A DNA stretch of 64,000 nt from NCBI RefSeq assembly GCF_963860125.1, contig NZ_CAWLFA010000001.1, positions 1,054,001 to 1,118,000 of the forward strand. The letters run 5' to 3'. Shown here piece by piece: positions 20,155-31,258 of the stretch. The DNA is from Picosynechococcus sp. PCC 7002. Lineage in GTDB: Bacteria > Cyanobacteriota > Cyanobacteriia > Cyanobacteriales > MRBY01. The notes below the pieces were generated by a model, which had not been told where the DNA came from, ran no database searches, and worked only from the letters and a program-made list of their open reading frames with translations. How positions within the stretch are numbered: position 1 is the first letter of the stretch; every line of letters begins with the position of its first letter. The position numbers were made by a program, and so were the translations under genes.

Positions 20155-20385
20155 CTATTTCTGGTCGTCGGAATTGTTGCTGAGCATACCGTACTTCCGG
20201 AGGAAACGGTCTACACGACCTTCGGTATCGATAATCTTTTGAGTTCCGGTGTAGAAGGGGTGGTTACCAGACCAAATTTCAACGTTGATTTCAGGTTGGG
20301 TAGAACCAATCGTCATCACAACTTCACCGTTACAGATGACTTTGGCGTCTGGGTACCATTCGGGATGAATATCAGCTTTGGGCAT
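20155..20385 (-). CDS. rpmE: 50S ribosomal protein L31
   Basis: 76-residue protein. Begins MPKADIHPEWYPDAKVICNG and includes SGNHPFYTGTQKIIDTEGRVDRF. It has only one Cys of the zinc-ribbon set, so it is the zinc-free (C-) form. 86 nt after rpsI. Confidence 0.96.
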   Translation of the reverse strand: MPKADIHPEWYPDAKVICNGEVVMTIGSTQPEINVEIWSGNHPFYTGTQKIIDTEGRVDRFLRKYGMLSNNSDDQK

Positions 20386-20471
20386 GGGAATTATTCTCTA
20401 ATCAATTTAGTTTAATAAAATGCATAAAGGCGATCGCCACAGTAGCCATAACGAACGCCAGACCAAATAAA

Positions 20472-20885
20472 TTAACGCTTGGAGAACTGAGGCGCTTTGC
20501 GGGCCTTGTGTAAACCGTACTTTTTCCGTTCCTTACAGCGGGGATCACGGGTCAAATAGCCTTCAATTTTTAGAGGCTGGCGGTTGTCTGGATCCAATTC
20601 ACACAGCGCACGAGCAACACCCAGCTTCACGGCATCTGCTTGACCAGTCAAGCCACCACCATGGGCATTCACAAGAATGTCATACTCGCTTTCTAGGCCC
20701 AGGGTTTCCAGGGGAGACTTTAGCACCGCAAGGTAACCAGGAATCCGGTTGAAATAATCTTCCCCGGAGCGGTTGTTAACAACAACTTTGCCAGAACCAG
20801 GTACAAGGCGTACCCGGGCAATGGATGCCTTACGACGACCTGTTCCCCAGTAAATAGGGCGATCTTGAGTTGCAGTTGCGTTCAT
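20472..20885 (-). CDS. rpsI: 30S ribosomal protein S9
   Basis: 137 residues with the typical [18 protein letters not shown] near the N-terminus and a basic C-terminal tail ending QFSKR that reaches the P-site tRNA. Its ATG overlaps the rplM stop by one base (TAATG type), so the pair is translationally coupled. Confidence 0.97.
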   Translation of the reverse strand: MNATATQDRPIYWGTGRRKASIARVRLVPGSGKVVVNNRSGEDYFNRIPGYLAVLKSPLETLGLESEYDILVNAHGGGLTGQADAVKLGVARALCELDPDNRQPLKIEGYLTRDPRCKERKKYGLHKARKAPQFSKR

Positions 20886-21340
20886 TAGTTATCTCCTCCG
20901 GGAATAGTATTGATGGTCAGAACTTCGGGTTGTTGGGCGGCATGGGGATGTTCAGTCCCAGCATAGACCTTTAGCTTGGTGAACAGACGACGACCGAGGG
21001 CATTTTTCGGCAGCATTCCTTTCACTGCTTTTTCGATAATGCGCTCAGGAATCCGGTCTTGCAGCTGATTAAAGGTTTCAACTTTCATCCCACCAGGACG
21101 ACCGGAGTGACGACGGTAGAGCTTTTGCTCAGGCTTGCGCCCCGTCACAACCACTTTTTCGGCATTCACGACAATCACAAAATCCCCAGTATCCATGTGG
21201 GGAGTGTATTCTGCTTTGTTTTTGCCCCGGAGTACTTTGGCAACTTCGCTGGCTAAACGACCCAAGCGTTGGTCAGCAGCATCGACCACGTACCATTTCT
21301 GGTCGAGGGTTTCTTGTTTCGGTAAAGGTGTCTTAATCAT
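20885..21340 (-). CDS. rplM: 50S ribosomal protein L13
   Basis: 151 residues, early-assembly 50S protein. Conserved [19 protein letters not shown] near the N-terminus and [22 protein letters not shown] at 21340. Coupled to rpsI, the usual rplM-rpsI pair. Confidence 0.97.
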   Translation of the reverse strand: MIKTPLPKQETLDQKWYVVDAADQRLGRLASEVAKVLRGKNKAEYTPHMDTGDFVIVVNAEKVVVTGRKPEQKLYRRHSGRPGGMKVETFNQLQDRIPERIIEKAVKGMLPKNALGRRLFTKLKVYAGTEHPHAAQQPEVLTINTIPGGDN

Positions 21341-21376
21341 AAAATTTTTGCGCTAGATGACGCATAAGGAATTCAA

Positions 21377-22201
21377 CTAATGAGTTAGTAGAAAAGTTGG
21401 CTGGGTATCAAACCAAATATGGGGTGGAAACAAAGGCTCAGGATAACCAACCCTAAGTAAACATAAGCCTTTTGCTGGGGCTGAATATTTTACAAGGTGT
21501 CGCTTCTCATTTTTCCAAATATCTTGGAATTGCGCTAAAGAAAGTTTACCTTGTCCAATGTCCACTAGCATCCCGACCAGTAGGCGAACCATCCCATACA
21601 AAAACCCATTGGCTTGAATTTCTATATGAATAAAGGAGCCTCGACGGGAACATTCTGCTGCCTGTACATTGACCCATGCATGGGATCGCTTGGAACCAGT
21701 CCGTTGAAAAGCAGCGAGGTGATGTTCACCCAATAGGGGCGTCAGGGCTGCTTGGATGAGAGTCTCATCGAGGGGGGCTTGGTAATAATGCCAAGCATAG
21801 GGCTGAATGAACAGGTTTGGGGTTGGGTGGGTATAGATGGTGTATCGATACCGTCGCCATTGGGCAGAAAATTGTGCGTGCCAATCCTGGGAAACTTCGC
21901 AAGCACCACGGATATTGATATCGGGTGGCAGGCGATCGTTGAGGATTTTGGCCCATTTATAACCAGGAATTAGGCTTTCACATTCAAAGTGGGCGAATTG
22001 TCCGGCGGCATGGACACCGCTATCGGTTCGGCCGGCACCGTGAATTGTGATTTTTTGGCCGACAACGGTGGAGATTGTCTCTTCAATGACGGCTTGCACT
22101 GTTCTTTCTGCTGTTTGGCGTTGCCAACCACAAAAGTGAGTTCCGATATATTGGATGACCAACGCGATGCGTTTTCTGGGGTTGGCTTGGGACATGGGCA
22201 T
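21377..22201 (-). CDS. truA: tRNA pseudouridine(38-40) synthase
   Basis: 274-residue enzyme that forms pseudouridine at positions 38-40 of the tRNA anticodon arm. The catalytic Asp is D60 in GAGRTDSGVHA. Other family motifs are QYIGTHFCGWQRQ at residues 17-29 and EIQANGFLYGMVRLLVG in the C-terminal half. Start is ATG 22201 (or the second Met at 22195). It sits between rplQ and rplM, as in many cyanobacteria. Confidence 0.95.
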   Translation of the reverse strand: MPMSQANPRKRIALVIQYIGTHFCGWQRQTAERTVQAVIEETISTVVGQKITIHGAGRTDSGVHAAGQFAHFECESLIPGYKWAKILNDRLPPDINIRGACEVSQDWHAQFSAQWRRYRYTIYTHPTPNLFIQPYAWHYYQAPLDETLIQAALTPLLGEHHLAAFQRTGSKRSHAWVNVQAAECSRRGSFIHIEIQANGFLYGMVRLLVGMLVDIGQGKLSLAQFQDIWKNEKRHLVKYSAPAKGLCLLRVGYPEPLFPPHIWFDTQPTFLLTH

Positions 22202-22225
22202 GGACAGTTGGCAGATTAGTCTGAG

Positions 22226-22576
22226 TTAGACTAATTCGATAATTGCCATTTCTGCGTTGTCACCGCGACGACGAACGGTGCGCACAACGCGGCTATAGCC
22301 CCCCTGGCGATCGCCATAGCGATCTTTTGCTTGGGCGAACAGGGCATGGACAAGATCTTTGTCGTACATATAGCCCAAAGCCCGACGACGGGCAGCCAAG
22401 GAACCATCTTTTGCCAAGGTGATCATGCGATCCACTTCAGAACGAACCGCCTTAGCCCGCGCTTTGGTGGTTTTTACTTGGCCATGGCGAATCAGTTGAG
22501 TGGTGAGGGCACGTAAGAGGGCCTTCCGTTGATCCGCCGGTCTCCCCAATTCGGGAACGCGACAACCGTGACGCAT
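22226..22576 (-). CDS. rplQ: 50S ribosomal protein L17
   Basis: 116 residues, basic, with [23 protein letters not shown] near the N-terminus. ATG at 22576, 60 nt after rpoA, the usual order in the alpha operon. Confidence 0.97.
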   Translation of the reverse strand: MRHGCRVPELGRPADQRKALLRALTTQLIRHGQVKTTKARAKAVRSEVDRMITLAKDGSLAARRRALGYMYDKDLVHALFAQAKDRYGDRQGGYSRVVRTVRRRGDNAEMAIIELV

Positions 22577-22636
22577 TTTTTCTTCCTCCCTAGGATGTAA
22601 ACAGTACAGTCAATGAAAAATCAAATAAATCTAAAC

Positions 22637-23578
22637 TTACTTCGCCGTTTTTTCTTCCGGTAAAGTAATGCCTAAACGGGTTTTGAGGGCATCGATCACT
22701 TCTTCGGCTGATTTTTGACCAAAGTTTTTGATTTCTAGCAAATCTTCTTGGCTATAGTCTAAAAGATCAGCGACAGAGTTGATTTGCGCCCGCTTGAGAC
22801 AGTTGTAAGCCCGTACCGATAGCTGTAATTCTTCGATGGGAATTTGGCTAGTTGGGTCTTCGTCCTCTTGCAACTCATCTTGGATGGCTTCGAGGGTGAG
22901 ATCCTTGAGGGGATTAAACAGTTCAACGGCGATCGCCGCTGCCTGGGATAATGCTTCCTCTGGCTTAATACTGCCGTTTGTCCAGATTTCGAGAGTTAGG
23001 CGATCGCGAACCGCGTCTCCCTCACTATGGATACTATCGACGCTATAGTTCACCTTAGTGACTGGCATGAACACCGCATCAATCTGTAGAAAATCTAAAG
23101 CAGTGGCCTCGTCCCGATTCCGCTGAACGGCGCGATAGCTTTTCCCCTTCTCGATCCGAAATTCCATTTCCAGCTTTGCACCATCAGCGAGGGTCGCAAT
23201 ATACTGGGTCGGATCTACGACCTCCACCTCAGAAGGCAGATCAAACTGAGCCGCAGTTACTTGACCAGGGCCAGTGGCTGTTAAGCGGCCAATCTGGGGC
23301 TGATGGGTGTAGCTCTTGAGAATGATTTCCTTCATATTGAGGATAATCTCAAGGGCATCTTCCCGCACACCAGGGATCGTCGCGAACTCATGGTTCACGC
23401 CACCAATCCGCAGCGCTGTTACGGCGGTTCCTTCTAAGTTAGACAGTAGAATTCGTCTGAGGGAATTGCCGAGGGTTGTTCCTTGACCCCGCTCTAGGGG
23501 TTCAAAGACAAACTTGCTATATTGACTTTGATTTTTGTGTGTTTTGCTTTCTACACACTCGATTTGAAACTGTGTCAC
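22637..23578 (-). CDS. rpoA: RNA polymerase subunit alpha
   Basis: 313-residue subunit that nucleates polymerase assembly (N-terminal domain, residues 1-225, with EPLERGQGTTLGNSLRRILLS) and contacts promoter DNA and activators (C-terminal domain, about 240-300, with LSVRAYNCLKRAQINSVADLL). I start at GTG 23578 (MTQFQIECVES), which gives the usual length. It has GGGAG 12 nt upstream. A TTG 57 nt upstream adds an unrelated-looking charged leader. Confidence 0.95.
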   Translation of the reverse strand: MTQFQIECVESKTHKNQSQYSKFVFEPLERGQGTTLGNSLRRILLSNLEGTAVTALRIGGVNHEFATIPGVREDALEIILNMKEIILKSYTHQPQIGRLTATGPGQVTAAQFDLPSEVEVVDPTQYIATLADGAKLEMEFRIEKGKSYRAVQRNRDEATALDFLQIDAVFMPVTKVNYSVDSIHSEGDAVRDRLTLEIWTNGSIKPEEALSQAAAIAVELFNPLKDLTLEAIQDELQEDEDPTSQIPIEELQLSVRAYNCLKRAQINSVADLLDYSQEDLLEIKNFGQKSAEEVIDALKTRLGITLPEEKTAK

Positions 23579-23691
23579 GCTTTTTCTGATCTCCCGTTTT
23601 TCGCGATCTGAGCCAGGCACCAAGCCTTCAGACAAGATGGATATTTACTTGGACTGATTTTCTTGTTGTCAAGAATTCAGTCGCAGAGGAT

Positions 23692-24081
23692 TTATACCCG
23701 TCTACGCTTGGGCGGACGACAACCATTGTGGGGAATGGGGGTAACATCGCGAATCAAGGTAATCTCCAAACCAGCGGCTTGTAGAGCACGAATCGCAGTT
23801 TCACGACCCGCACCGGGGCCACTCACCATCACTTCGATTTGGCGCATTCCTTGTTCCATTGCGCGGCGAGCTGCGTTATCAGCGGCAGTTTGGGCAGCAA
23901 AGGGAGTCCCTTTTTTTGCCCCTTTAAAACCACTTGCACCGGCAGAAGACCAGGACACGGCATCGCCTTTGGTATCGGAGATGGTGACGATTGTGTTGTT
24001 AAAGGTGGATTGAATGTGGGCAACACCGTTGGGGATATTCTTTTTAACCTTCTTAGGGCTGCCTTTCTTTTGTCGTGCCAT
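23692..24081 (-). CDS. rpsK: 30S ribosomal protein S11
   Basis: 129 residues, platform of the 30S subunit. Signatures [18 protein letters not shown] and the C-terminal [21 protein letters not shown] at 24081. Confidence 0.98.
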   Translation of the reverse strand: MARQKKGSPKKVKKNIPNGVAHIQSTFNNTIVTISDTKGDAVSWSSAGASGFKGAKKGTPFAAQTAADNAARRAMEQGMRQIEVMVSGPGAGRETAIRALQAAGLEITLIRDVTPIPHNGCRPPKRRRV

Positions 24082-24141
24082 AATTTTAATCTGTAGAAGA
24101 ATAGGATAAATGCGTAGCTTTGTGAGGTAAAACTCAAGGGA

Positions 24142-24519
24142 TTAACGCGGTGCTTTCTTCTTACCGGCAACAGTGACGCGACGACCACGGCGGGTGCGGG
24201 CATTGGTCCGGGTTCTTTGACCACGTACGGGCAAACCTTGGCGATGACGACGGCCCCGGTAGGTGCCGATGTCCACCAGACGCTTGATGTTCATGGACTC
24301 TAGACGTCTGAGATCCCCTTCAACTTGGTAGTTGTCGGTAACGTAAGACCGGAGCTTAAGAGCATCTTCGTCAGATAGATCCCTTACTCTGGTGTCGGGG
24401 TTTACCCCGGTGTTTGCGATGATCTCCTGGGCTCTTGATAAACCAATGCCATACACATAGGTCAGGGCAATTTCAATGCGTTTATCGCGGGGAAGATCAA
24501 CACCTGCAATTCGTGCCAC
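24142..24519 (-). CDS. rpsM: 30S ribosomal protein S13
   Basis: 125 residues, head of the 30S subunit. [21 protein letters not shown] at the start and the basic [20 protein letters not shown] tail. Start is GTG (24519). Confidence 0.97.
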
Positions 24520-24593
24520 GATTTTTTCTCCCTAAATGAACAATTTCAATAATTTATAAGTTACGGAATAAATGCCTCAGCGACTTCTACGGT

Positions 24594-24707
24594 TTACCCT
24601 TGACGTTGCTTGTGCTTGGGATTGGCGCAGATCACCATGACACGACCGCGACGGCGTATCACGCGACATTTATCACACATTTTTTTGACGGATGCTCGAA
24701 CTTTCAT
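24594..24707 (-). CDS. rpmJ: 50S ribosomal protein L36
   Basis: 37-residue zinc-ribbon protein. It reads [14 protein letters not shown], then [20 protein letters not shown], and ends RQG. The zinc ligands C11, C14, C27 and H32 are present. ATG at 24707, TAA at 24594. It lies between infA and rpsM, its standard place. Confidence 0.97.
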   Translation of the reverse strand: MKVRASVKKMCDKCRVIRRRGRVMVICANPKHKQRQG

Positions 24708-24845
24708 AGGTTTTCAGGTTAGATTTAGCAATTTTCTATATATTGATTCTGCTATGAACCGATTGGCGATTAGCACAAAACTCCGCAAGCTTATCATCAT
24801 AGCAAGTTTTTTTGCTATTGAATACAAGAAACGGATGGGATTGGC

Positions 24846-25070
24846 TTATTTTTTTCGGAGTCGGTAGGTGATCCGCCCTTTGGTTAAGTCGTAGGGGGTC
24901 AGTTCTACTTTGACGCGATCGCCCGGTAAAATTTTGATGTAATTCCGGCGAATTTTGCCAGAGATGTGGGCAAGCACATTAAAGCCATTGTCCAAGTCAA
25001 CCCGGAACATAGCGTTGGGAAGGGACTCGGTGACGGTACCTTCCATTTCAATTAGATCTTGTTTAGACAA
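24846..25070 (-). CDS. infA: Translation initiation factor IF-1
   Basis: 74-residue OB-fold protein that occupies the A site during initiation. [20 protein letters not shown] at the start and [20 protein letters not shown] at the end. Start is an unusual TTG at 25070, with AGGAG 11 nt upstream; starting there gives exactly the family length and N-terminus. Confidence 0.95.
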
Positions 25071-25125
25071 AACAAATAGATCTCCTAATAAATTTCATCA
25101 ATCGGCATCGAATTCTAACCAGGAG

Positions 25126-25689
25126 TTATGAAGCGATCGCCTGCTCTAGGGCGGCGGTAACTTCTTCAAGGGAGCGATCGCCATCGACGGATTTCAGAGA
25201 ACCCTGTTTTTGGTAGAAGTCAATAACTGGGGCTGTTTGCTCCCGGTAAACTTCTAAACGACGCCGAATGGTCTCCTGGTTGTCATCTTTTCTGCCACGA
25301 CTTAGTAAGCGTTCTACCAATGTGGCATCGGGAACTTCCAAGTTAAGGGCAACATCACATTGCTGCTTCAGCTCAGTGAGTAAGGTGTTGAGGAACTCGG
25401 CTTGGCTCACATTGCGCGGAAAACCATCCAAAATCCAGCCTTGCTGGGCATCTTGCTCCTGTAGTCTTTCGCGAATTAAATTCAGAATCAGACTATCGGG
25501 CACTAATTCACCACGATCCACAAACCCCTGGGCCTGTTGGCCAAGTTCTGTTTGGTTGGCGATCGCCGCCCGGAGAATTTCGCCAGTAGAAATGTGGGGG
25601 ATTCCACAAGATTCTGCCAAAACCTGAGCTTGAGTGCCCTTTCCAGCCCCTGGGGGCCCCAAAAAAATCAACCTTACTCCCTGAGCCAT
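25126..25689 (-). CDS. adk: Adenylate kinase
   Basis: 187-residue enzyme (ATP + AMP = 2 ADP). P-loop GPPGAGKGT at residues 11-19, AMP site with [17 protein letters not shown] around residue 84, and [18 protein letters not shown] near the lid. The lid is short and lacks Cys, the zinc-free short type. ATG 25689 was chosen over an upstream TTG that only adds seven residues. Located between secY and infA. Confidence 0.96.
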   Translation of the reverse strand: MAQGVRLIFLGPPGAGKGTQAQVLAESCGIPHISTGEILRAAIANQTELGQQAQGFVDRGELVPDSLILNLIRERLQEQDAQQGWILDGFPRNVSQAEFLNTLLTELKQQCDVALNLEVPDATLVERLLSRGRKDDNQETIRRRLEVYREQTAPVIDFYQKQGSLKSVDGDRSLEEVTAALEQAIAS

Positions 25690-25774
25690 AACGCCTCTAT
25701 TCCCATCCAAATTGCTTACTAAATCAACAAAGAGTTTAGATATTCCAGCTAATATCTAAACCCTGCTAAAAACA

Positions 25775-27094
25775 CTATTGTTTAACCATGCCTTCATAAC
25801 GCTGGGAAATAACATAGGTTTGAATTTGCTTGGCTGTGTCAATCGCAACCCCCACCAAGATGAGTAGGGAAGTGGCCCCAAAACCCCGTAGAGTCGTGAC
25901 CCCTGTCGCCCCTTCTACAAAAGTAGGAACCGTTGCGACTAAGCCAAGGAAAATTGCCCCCAATAGGGTCAAACGATTGATCACTTTTTCGAGGTATTCA
26001 CTCGTGGCCCGACCAGGACGAATGCCAGGAATACTAGACCCCATCTTCTTCAAGTTCTGGGCCATATCTACCGGATTCACGATCAAAGACGCGTAGAAAT
26101 AGCTGAAAAAGAGAATCAAAGCGAGATAGACCAACACATAGGGAATTCTGCCCGGTTGTAGCAGTGTCGAAATTGTGGCGATCGCTTGACCAAAGAACCC
26201 TTCCCCTGAGCCAGCCAGACCCGCCAAAGAAGAAGGCAGCACCAGAACAGCCGAGGCGAAAATAATCGGCATCACCCCACCCTGATTGAGCCGTAGAGGC
26301 AGATAGCTTGTGCGTTCCCGATAGAGCTTACGACCCACCTGACGACGGGCCGAAACAATCGGAATCCGGCGTGTCCCTTCCTGCACAAACACAATCCCGA
26401 CAATCATGATCAGAAAAACGACCAGCAGCAAAATGACTTTAGCAATCACTGCTCGACCACCAGTCTGGGCAAATTCAATAGTATTGCCTAAAGTTCTTGG
26501 TAATACGGCCACAATGTTGACGAAAATCAACAGAGAAGCCCCATTGCCTAAACCTTTTTCGGTAATCAGCTCAGAAATCCACATCACAAAGACAGATCCC
26601 GCCGTCAGTGCTAATGTGGTTTCCAACACGAAAGTAAAACCAGGATCTAAAGCATAGGGGCGCAGAATTTGCAGCGTGATCCCAAAACTTTGTAAAGCCG
26701 CCCAGCCCACCGTCACATAACGGATAATCTGGGAAATTTTACGACGCCCAGCCTCACCATCATTCTTTTGCATGTCTTCAAGGGCAGGAATAGCCGCCGT
26801 CATGAGCTGCATAATAATTGAGGCATTGATGTAGGGAAGGATCCCTAGGGCAAAAATGCCGACAGCGGAAAGACCACCACCGGCAAATACATCTAGAAAG
26901 CCCAAGAGAGGAGAATTTTGGATCCCCTCACTTAGGGCCACCCGGTCAATGCCGGGGATTGGAATAAAAACGCCAAACCGAACAAGAACCAAAAGACCAA
27001 GGGTAACAAGCAGACGACCCCGAAGGCCAGCGGCTTGTGCCATTTGCATAAAGGTTTCCTGGGCGGTTGGTGTTTTTTCGCGACTGACAACCAT
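25775..27094 (-). CDS. secY: Preprotein translocase subunit SecY
   Basis: 439-residue channel subunit of SecYEG with ten predicted membrane helices. Signatures are GVFIPIPGIDR (residues 42-52), LGILPYINASIIMQLMTAA, and the cytosolic loop with YYFARRQVG-type basic residues (SARRQVGRKLYRERTSY). ATG 27094. It follows rplO in the usual spc order. Confidence 0.97.
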   Translation of the reverse strand: MVVSREKTPTAQETFMQMAQAAGLRGRLLVTLGLLVLVRFGVFIPIPGIDRVALSEGIQNSPLLGFLDVFAGGGLSAVGIFALGILPYINASIIMQLMTAAIPALEDMQKNDGEAGRRKISQIIRYVTVGWAALQSFGITLQILRPYALDPGFTFVLETTLALTAGSVFVMWISELITEKGLGNGASLLIFVNIVAVLPRTLGNTIEFAQTGGRAVIAKVILLLVVFLIMIVGIVFVQEGTRRIPIVSARRQVGRKLYRERTSYLPLRLNQGGVMPIIFASAVLVLPSSLAGLAGSGEGFFGQAIATISTLLQPGRIPYVLVYLALILFFSYFYASLIVNPVDMAQNLKKMGSSIPGIRPGRATSEYLEKVINRLTLLGAIFLGLVATVPTFVEGATGVTTLRGFGATSLLILVGVAIDTAKQIQTYVISQRYEGMVKQ

Positions 27095-27191
27095 AGTGAT
27101 GTTCTCTTCGGGAGTTTACGTAATGAACAGTTCTAAGAAGTATTAAGCAACCTTGATAAATTCTAACTTAGTGCTTTGTTCCCGAATTTTT

Positions 27192-27632
27192 CTAGGCTTC
27201 ACAACTGCCGCCAGCCGCCTCGATTTTTGCTTTAGCGCCGTTAGAAAACGCCGCCGCAGTTACTTTGAGAGCAACGGACAATTCGCCATCACCAAGAACC
27301 TTGAGGGGGCCATCGTTGGTTGTGACAATGCCTGCTGCCATTAAGCTTTCAAGGGTAACTTCTGTGTTGGCTGGCAGGTCAGTTAATTGGCCAACATTCA
27401 CAATGGTGAAGTTTTTCGGATTCACGATGGTGAAGTGCTTTAGCTTCGGTACACGGCGGTAAAGGGGCATTTGTCCCCCTTCAAACCCAGCTTTTGTACC
27501 AGTACCAGAACGAGATTTTTGACCCCGCATGCCGAAGCCACAGCTTGCGCCTTGGCCGGCAGCAATGCCACGGCCAACACGACGACGGCGCTTCTTTGAT
27601 CCCGCTTTAGGGGATAGATTGGATAACTTCAT
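27192..27632 (-). CDS. rplO: 50S ribosomal protein L15
   Basis: 146 residues. N-terminal basic glycine-rich extension ([20 protein letters not shown]) and a C-terminal domain typical of L15. ATG 27632, 51 nt after rpsE. Confidence 0.97.
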   Translation of the reverse strand: MKLSNLSPKAGSKKRRRRVGRGIAAGQGASCGFGMRGQKSRSGTGTKAGFEGGQMPLYRRVPKLKHFTIVNPKNFTIVNVGQLTDLPANTEVTLESLMAAGIVTTNDGPLKVLGDGELSVALKVTAAAFSNGAKAKIEAAGGSCEA

Positions 27633-27683
27633 GGTTTTTTTGAGTAAACGTTTTACTAATGTCCTTAGCCCGCCAAATTAGGG

Positions 27684-28205
27684 TTAGGCATAGATCCGTT
27701 CGATAGAAACGCCACGCTCTTGGGCAACGGAGGAGAAACTCCGGAGGTTACCCAATGCATCAACGGTCGCCCGAGCATTGTTCAGGGGGCTACTAGAACC
27801 CAATTGTTTGGCGAGAATATTTTTCACACCAGCGAGTTCGAGTACAGTCCGCACAGCACCACCAGCAATTACACCGGTACCGGGAGCAGCGGGACGCATC
27901 ATTACTTTTGCGCCACCCGCAACGCCATTGATTCGGTGGGTGATAGTGTTGGTTTTTGTTAAAGGAACATCGACAACGTGCTTTTTCGCATCGGAGACAC
28001 CTTTGCGGACGGCACCGATGACATCTCCTGCTTTACCGACGCCAACACCGACCTTTCCGGTCTCATTGCCAATGACAACAATGGCGCGGAAACTGAGTTT
28101 CTTACCACCCTTGACAACTTTGCTGACGCGACGGATTTGAATCACACGCTCTTGCCAGTTTGTTTCTTTTTCTTTGTTCTTTGATGATTTACGACGCTTT
28201 GCCAT
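27684..28205 (-). CDS. rpsE: 30S ribosomal protein S5
   Basis: 173 residues, decoding accuracy protein of the 30S body. [20 protein letters not shown] begins the S5 domain, followed by [17 protein letters not shown] and the C-terminal [20 protein letters not shown] 28205. Confidence 0.97.
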   Translation of the reverse strand: MAKRRKSSKNKEKETNWQERVIQIRRVSKVVKGGKKLSFRAIVVIGNETGKVGVGVGKAGDVIGAVRKGVSDAKKHVVDVPLTKTNTITHRINGVAGGAKVMMRPAAPGTGVIAGGAVRTVLELAGVKNILAKQLGSSSPLNNARATVDALGNLRSFSSVAQERGVSIERIYA

Positions 28206-28235
28206 AATTATTTTCCTAATGATTTCATCAACAGC

Positions 28236-28598
28236 TTAAAAGTCCAGACCGGCTTCTCTTGCGGCATCTGCTAAGGCTTTGACACGACCATGATAAAGGT
28301 TACCACCGCGATCAAAGACGACTTTGGTAATGCCTTTTTCGAGGGCGCGCTTGGCAATGAGATTACCGACTGCAGTGGAAGCTGAGATGTTACCACCGGA
28401 TGCGAGTTCTCCCTTGAGATCTTTGTCGAGGGTAGAAGCAGCTACCAAGGTATGTTGCTTCTCATCGTCAATCACCTGGGCATAGATATGCTTGTGGGAG
28501 CGGAATACTGCTAAACGGGGGCGATCGCCAGTCCCTTCGACACGACGGCGAATACGGAAATGACGACGCTGCGTGAGTTGTTTGCGAGTTGCTTTCAT
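28236..28598 (-). CDS. rplR: 50S ribosomal protein L18
   Basis: 120 residues, 5S rRNA-binding protein. [20 protein letters not shown] and the C-terminal [20 protein letters not shown]. Its ATG (28598) is two nt after the rplF stop. Confidence 0.97.
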   Translation of the reverse strand: MKATRKQLTQRRHFRIRRRVEGTGDRPRLAVFRSHKHIYAQVIDDEKQHTLVAASTLDKDLKGELASGGNISASTAVGNLIAKRALEKGITKVVFDRGGNLYHGRVKALADAAREAGLDF

Positions 28599-28600
28599 CT

Positions 28601-29143
28601 CTACTTCTTACCTGCCTTACCAGCTTTACGTCTGATGTATTCACCTTGGTAACGGATCCCTTTACCTTTGTAGGGCTCAGGAGGTCTGACAGCACGAACC
28701 TTAGCAGCCGTGTTACCCACAACCTCTTTATCAATACCAGAGATGATCACTTGAGTATTTTTTTCACCCATAGCCGCAGTCACGCCTTCAGGCATTTGCA
28801 TTTCTACGGGCTTACTGTAACCCACATTAAGAGTGAGCTTATTCCCCTGTACCTGGGCCCGATAACCAACACCGATAATTTCGAGTTGTTTGGAATAACC
28901 CTGGGAAACGCCCTCGATCATGTTGGCCACGAGGGTGCGGCACAAGCCATGACGTTCACGGGCCGTCCGAGAGTTATCCACGGGGGAGACAACAATGGTG
29001 TTGTCTTCTTGGGTGACAGTTACTTTCTCTGGTAATGTCCGCTCAAGGGAACCTTTCGGACCCTTAACCGCAACATTGGCACCATTGAGGGTAACGGTCA
29101 CTTTGTCGGGGATGGGAATTGGTTTTTTACCAATACGAGACAT
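28601..29143 (-). CDS. rplF: 50S ribosomal protein L6
   Basis: 180 residues. [17 protein letters not shown] at the start, two repeated L6 domains, and the C-terminal [23 protein letters not shown] 29143 has AGGAG upstream; a TTG seven codons earlier was rejected. Confidence 0.97.
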   Translation of the reverse strand: MSRIGKKPIPIPDKVTVTLNGANVAVKGPKGSLERTLPEKVTVTQEDNTIVVSPVDNSRTARERHGLCRTLVANMIEGVSQGYSKQLEIIGVGYRAQVQGNKLTLNVGYSKPVEMQMPEGVTAAMGEKNTQVIISGIDKEVVGNTAAKVRAVRPPEPYKGKGIRYQGEYIRRKAGKAGKK

Positions 29144-29176
29144 TCGTTTTTCTCCTGATATCAACTTCAGCCACGA

Positions 29177-29578
29177 TTACCAGACGTAGCAAAGAATTTC
29201 ACCACCAATACCTTCTTTACGGGCTTGGCGATCTGTCATCACGCCTTTGGAAGTTGAAATAATCGCAATTCCAATCCCACCGAGTACGCGAGGCAAGTCT
29301 TTGTGATTACTGTATACCCGAAGCCCCGGCTTACTTACCCGTTGAAGTTTTTGGATAATCGGTTGACGATTACGACCTTTGTACTTCAGGGAAATAACAA
29401 GGTGTTTTTCAATCCCTTCACCTGCTTCGGTGTAGTTTTCAATGAAACCTTCGTCCTTCAGCACCTCGGCAATGTTACGGGTCATGCGAGTCATCGGGAC
29501 TTTTGTGTTGTCATGCTGCACCATGCACGCATTACGGATGCGGGTGAGCATATCGGAAATGGTATCGTTAGCCGCCAT
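29177..29578 (-). CDS. rpsH: 30S ribosomal protein S8
   Basis: 133 residues, central-domain 16S binder. [18 protein letters not shown] at the start and [20 protein letters not shown] C-terminus (here [20 protein letters not shown]). ATG 29578. Confidence 0.97.
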
Positions 29579-29603
29579 TATTACCTTTAATCTCTCCTAA
29601 GAT

Positions 29604-30149
29604 TTAGCTTTCACGGAAGGGCATACCCATTTCTCTCAGCAGCGCACGACCTTCTTCATCGGTTCTCGCGGTGGTGATGATGGAAATGTCCATTCCTCGG
29701 ATTTGATCAATGGAATCGTAGTCAATTTCAGGGAAAATCAGTTGCTCACGAATCCCTAAGCTGTAGTTGCCACGTCCATCAAAACTTTTTGGGCTGATGC
29801 CACGGAAGTCACGGATGCGGGGCAGGGCTAAGCTGATGAGACGATCCAAAAAGGAATACATTTTTTCGGAGCGCAGAGTCACCATCACACCGACGGGCAT
29901 CCCTTCGCGAATTTTGAAGCCGGCGATCGCCTTTTTCGCACGGGTGATTACGGGGCGTTGACCAGTGATGGTTGACAGTTCCTTAATGGAAGACTCCATT
30001 GCCTTGGCATTAGAAGAAGCTTCCCCGAGACCCCGGTTCACTGAAATTTTGACAAGCTTGGGCACTTCATGGACATTGCTGTACCCAAACTGCTCCGTTA
30101 ATTTAGGAACAATACTGTCTTGATAAAGGGTTTTGAGTCTTTGAGACAT
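29604..30149 (-). CDS. rplE: 50S ribosomal protein L5
   Basis: 181 residues, 5S rRNA binder of the central protuberance. [33 protein letters not shown] and a C-terminal [13 protein letters not shown] 30149. No S14 gene follows it, unlike in E. coli. Confidence 0.97.
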   Translation of the reverse strand: MSQRLKTLYQDSIVPKLTEQFGYSNVHEVPKLVKISVNRGLGEASSNAKAMESSIKELSTITGQRPVITRAKKAIAGFKIREGMPVGVMVTLRSEKMYSFLDRLISLALPRIRDFRGISPKSFDGRGNYSLGIREQLIFPEIDYDSIDQIRGMDISIITTARTDEEGRALLREMGMPFRES

Positions 30150-30223
30150 AGATTTTACGTTTAACCTCCCTGGGCTTGGTCAGGGAAAAACTAAATGTAG
30201 ATAAAAATTTCAAGAAAAGCCGA

Positions 30224-30574
30224 TTAGTCGATCACTTCACCGGTTTTCTTTAATACACGCACTTTACGGCCATCTTCAGTCAGCTGGTAGCCAATGCGAC
30301 TAGCGACTTTTTCCTTCTCGGAATAGTGCATCACATTGGAGCTATGGATCGGTGCTTCAAAGGTTTGAATCTGACCCGACTCACCTTCCTGTTGAGGCTT
30401 GACATGCTTGGTGCGGATATTGACATCCTTGACTACGACTTTGCTGGATTTGGGCAGAGTCTTAATGACTTCGCCTACTTTGCCTTTGTCGCGACCAGAA
30501 ATGACTTGAACCGTATCACCCGTTTTCACATGCATTTTGTGACGTGTGGGGGTGGAACTTTTGCGTCCTGCCAT
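30224..30574 (-). CDS. rplX: 50S ribosomal protein L24
   Basis: 116 residues, early assembly initiator with a KOW motif ([19 protein letters not shown], residues 18-36). ATG 30574, two nt after the rplN stop. Confidence 0.96.
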   Translation of the reverse strand: MAGRKSSTPTRHKMHVKTGDTVQVISGRDKGKVGEVIKTLPKSSKVVVKDVNIRTKHVKPQQEGESGQIQTFEAPIHSSNVMHYSEKEKVASRIGYQLTEDGRKVRVLKKTGEVID

Positions 30575-30576
30575 GG

Positions 30577-30945
30577 TTAGATGACCTCCGGTGCAAGGGA
30601 AACAATTTTGGTGAAGTTTTTATCCCGTAACTCACGGGCGACGGGACCAAAAACACGAGTGCCTTTCGGATTGCCTTCTGCATTGATAATGACAGCGGCA
30701 TTGTCATCGAAACGAATACTCATACCGCTAGCACGGCGGAGTGGTTGACGCGTCCGCACGATAACGGCTCGAACGACATCAGATTTTTTGACACCCATGT
30801 TGGGAATTGCTTCTTTAACAACAGCGATGATTTGATCGCCGATGCCACCATAACGACAATTCCCTGTACTCAGAACCCGTAAGCACATCAGTTTACGAGC
30901 ACCGCTATTATCGGCAACATTAAGATAGGTTTGTTGTTGAATCAC
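30577..30945 (-). CDS. rplN: 50S ribosomal protein L14
   Basis: 122 residues when started at GTG 30945 ([21 protein letters not shown]), the standard L14 length and N-terminus. An in-frame upstream ATG would add 13 unrelated residues and was rejected. Ends [21 protein letters not shown]. Confidence 0.96.
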   Translation of the reverse strand: MIQQQTYLNVADNSGARKLMCLRVLSTGNCRYGGIGDQIIAVVKEAIPNMGVKKSDVVRAVIVRTRQPLRRASGMSIRFDDNAAVIINAEGNPKGTRVFGPVARELRDKNFTKIVSLAPEVI

Positions 30946-30997
30946 GGCTTTACGGTAAGGGTAAAGAAAATAGATTAGGGTCAACAGTTAGTAAAAA

Positions 30998-31237
30998 CTA
31001 TTGGTTGAGGATTTCGGCAATAGTCCAGCGCTTGGTTTTGCTGGTGGGAGGGGTTTCGCGAATACGAACGCGATCACCAACTTTGCACTTATTTTCCTCG
31101 TCGTGGGCTTTAAAACGCTTGGTCTTAACCACGATTTTTTTGTATTTCGGGTGGGGAGAGCGGTTTTCCACAGCCACAATCACGGTTTTATCCATTTTGT
31201 CGCTGACGACCATTCCCACTCTTTCTTTCGTAGCCAT
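30998..31237 (-). CDS. rpsQ: 30S ribosomal protein S17
   Basis: 79 residues, OB-fold. [21 protein letters not shown] then [21 protein letters not shown] 31237. Confidence 0.97.
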   Translation of the reverse strand: MATKERVGMVVSDKMDKTVIVAVENRSPHPKYKKIVVKTKRFKAHDEENKCKVGDRVRIRETPPTSKTKRWTIAEILNQ

Positions 31238-31258
31238 ACGAGATTCTGTCTCCTACTT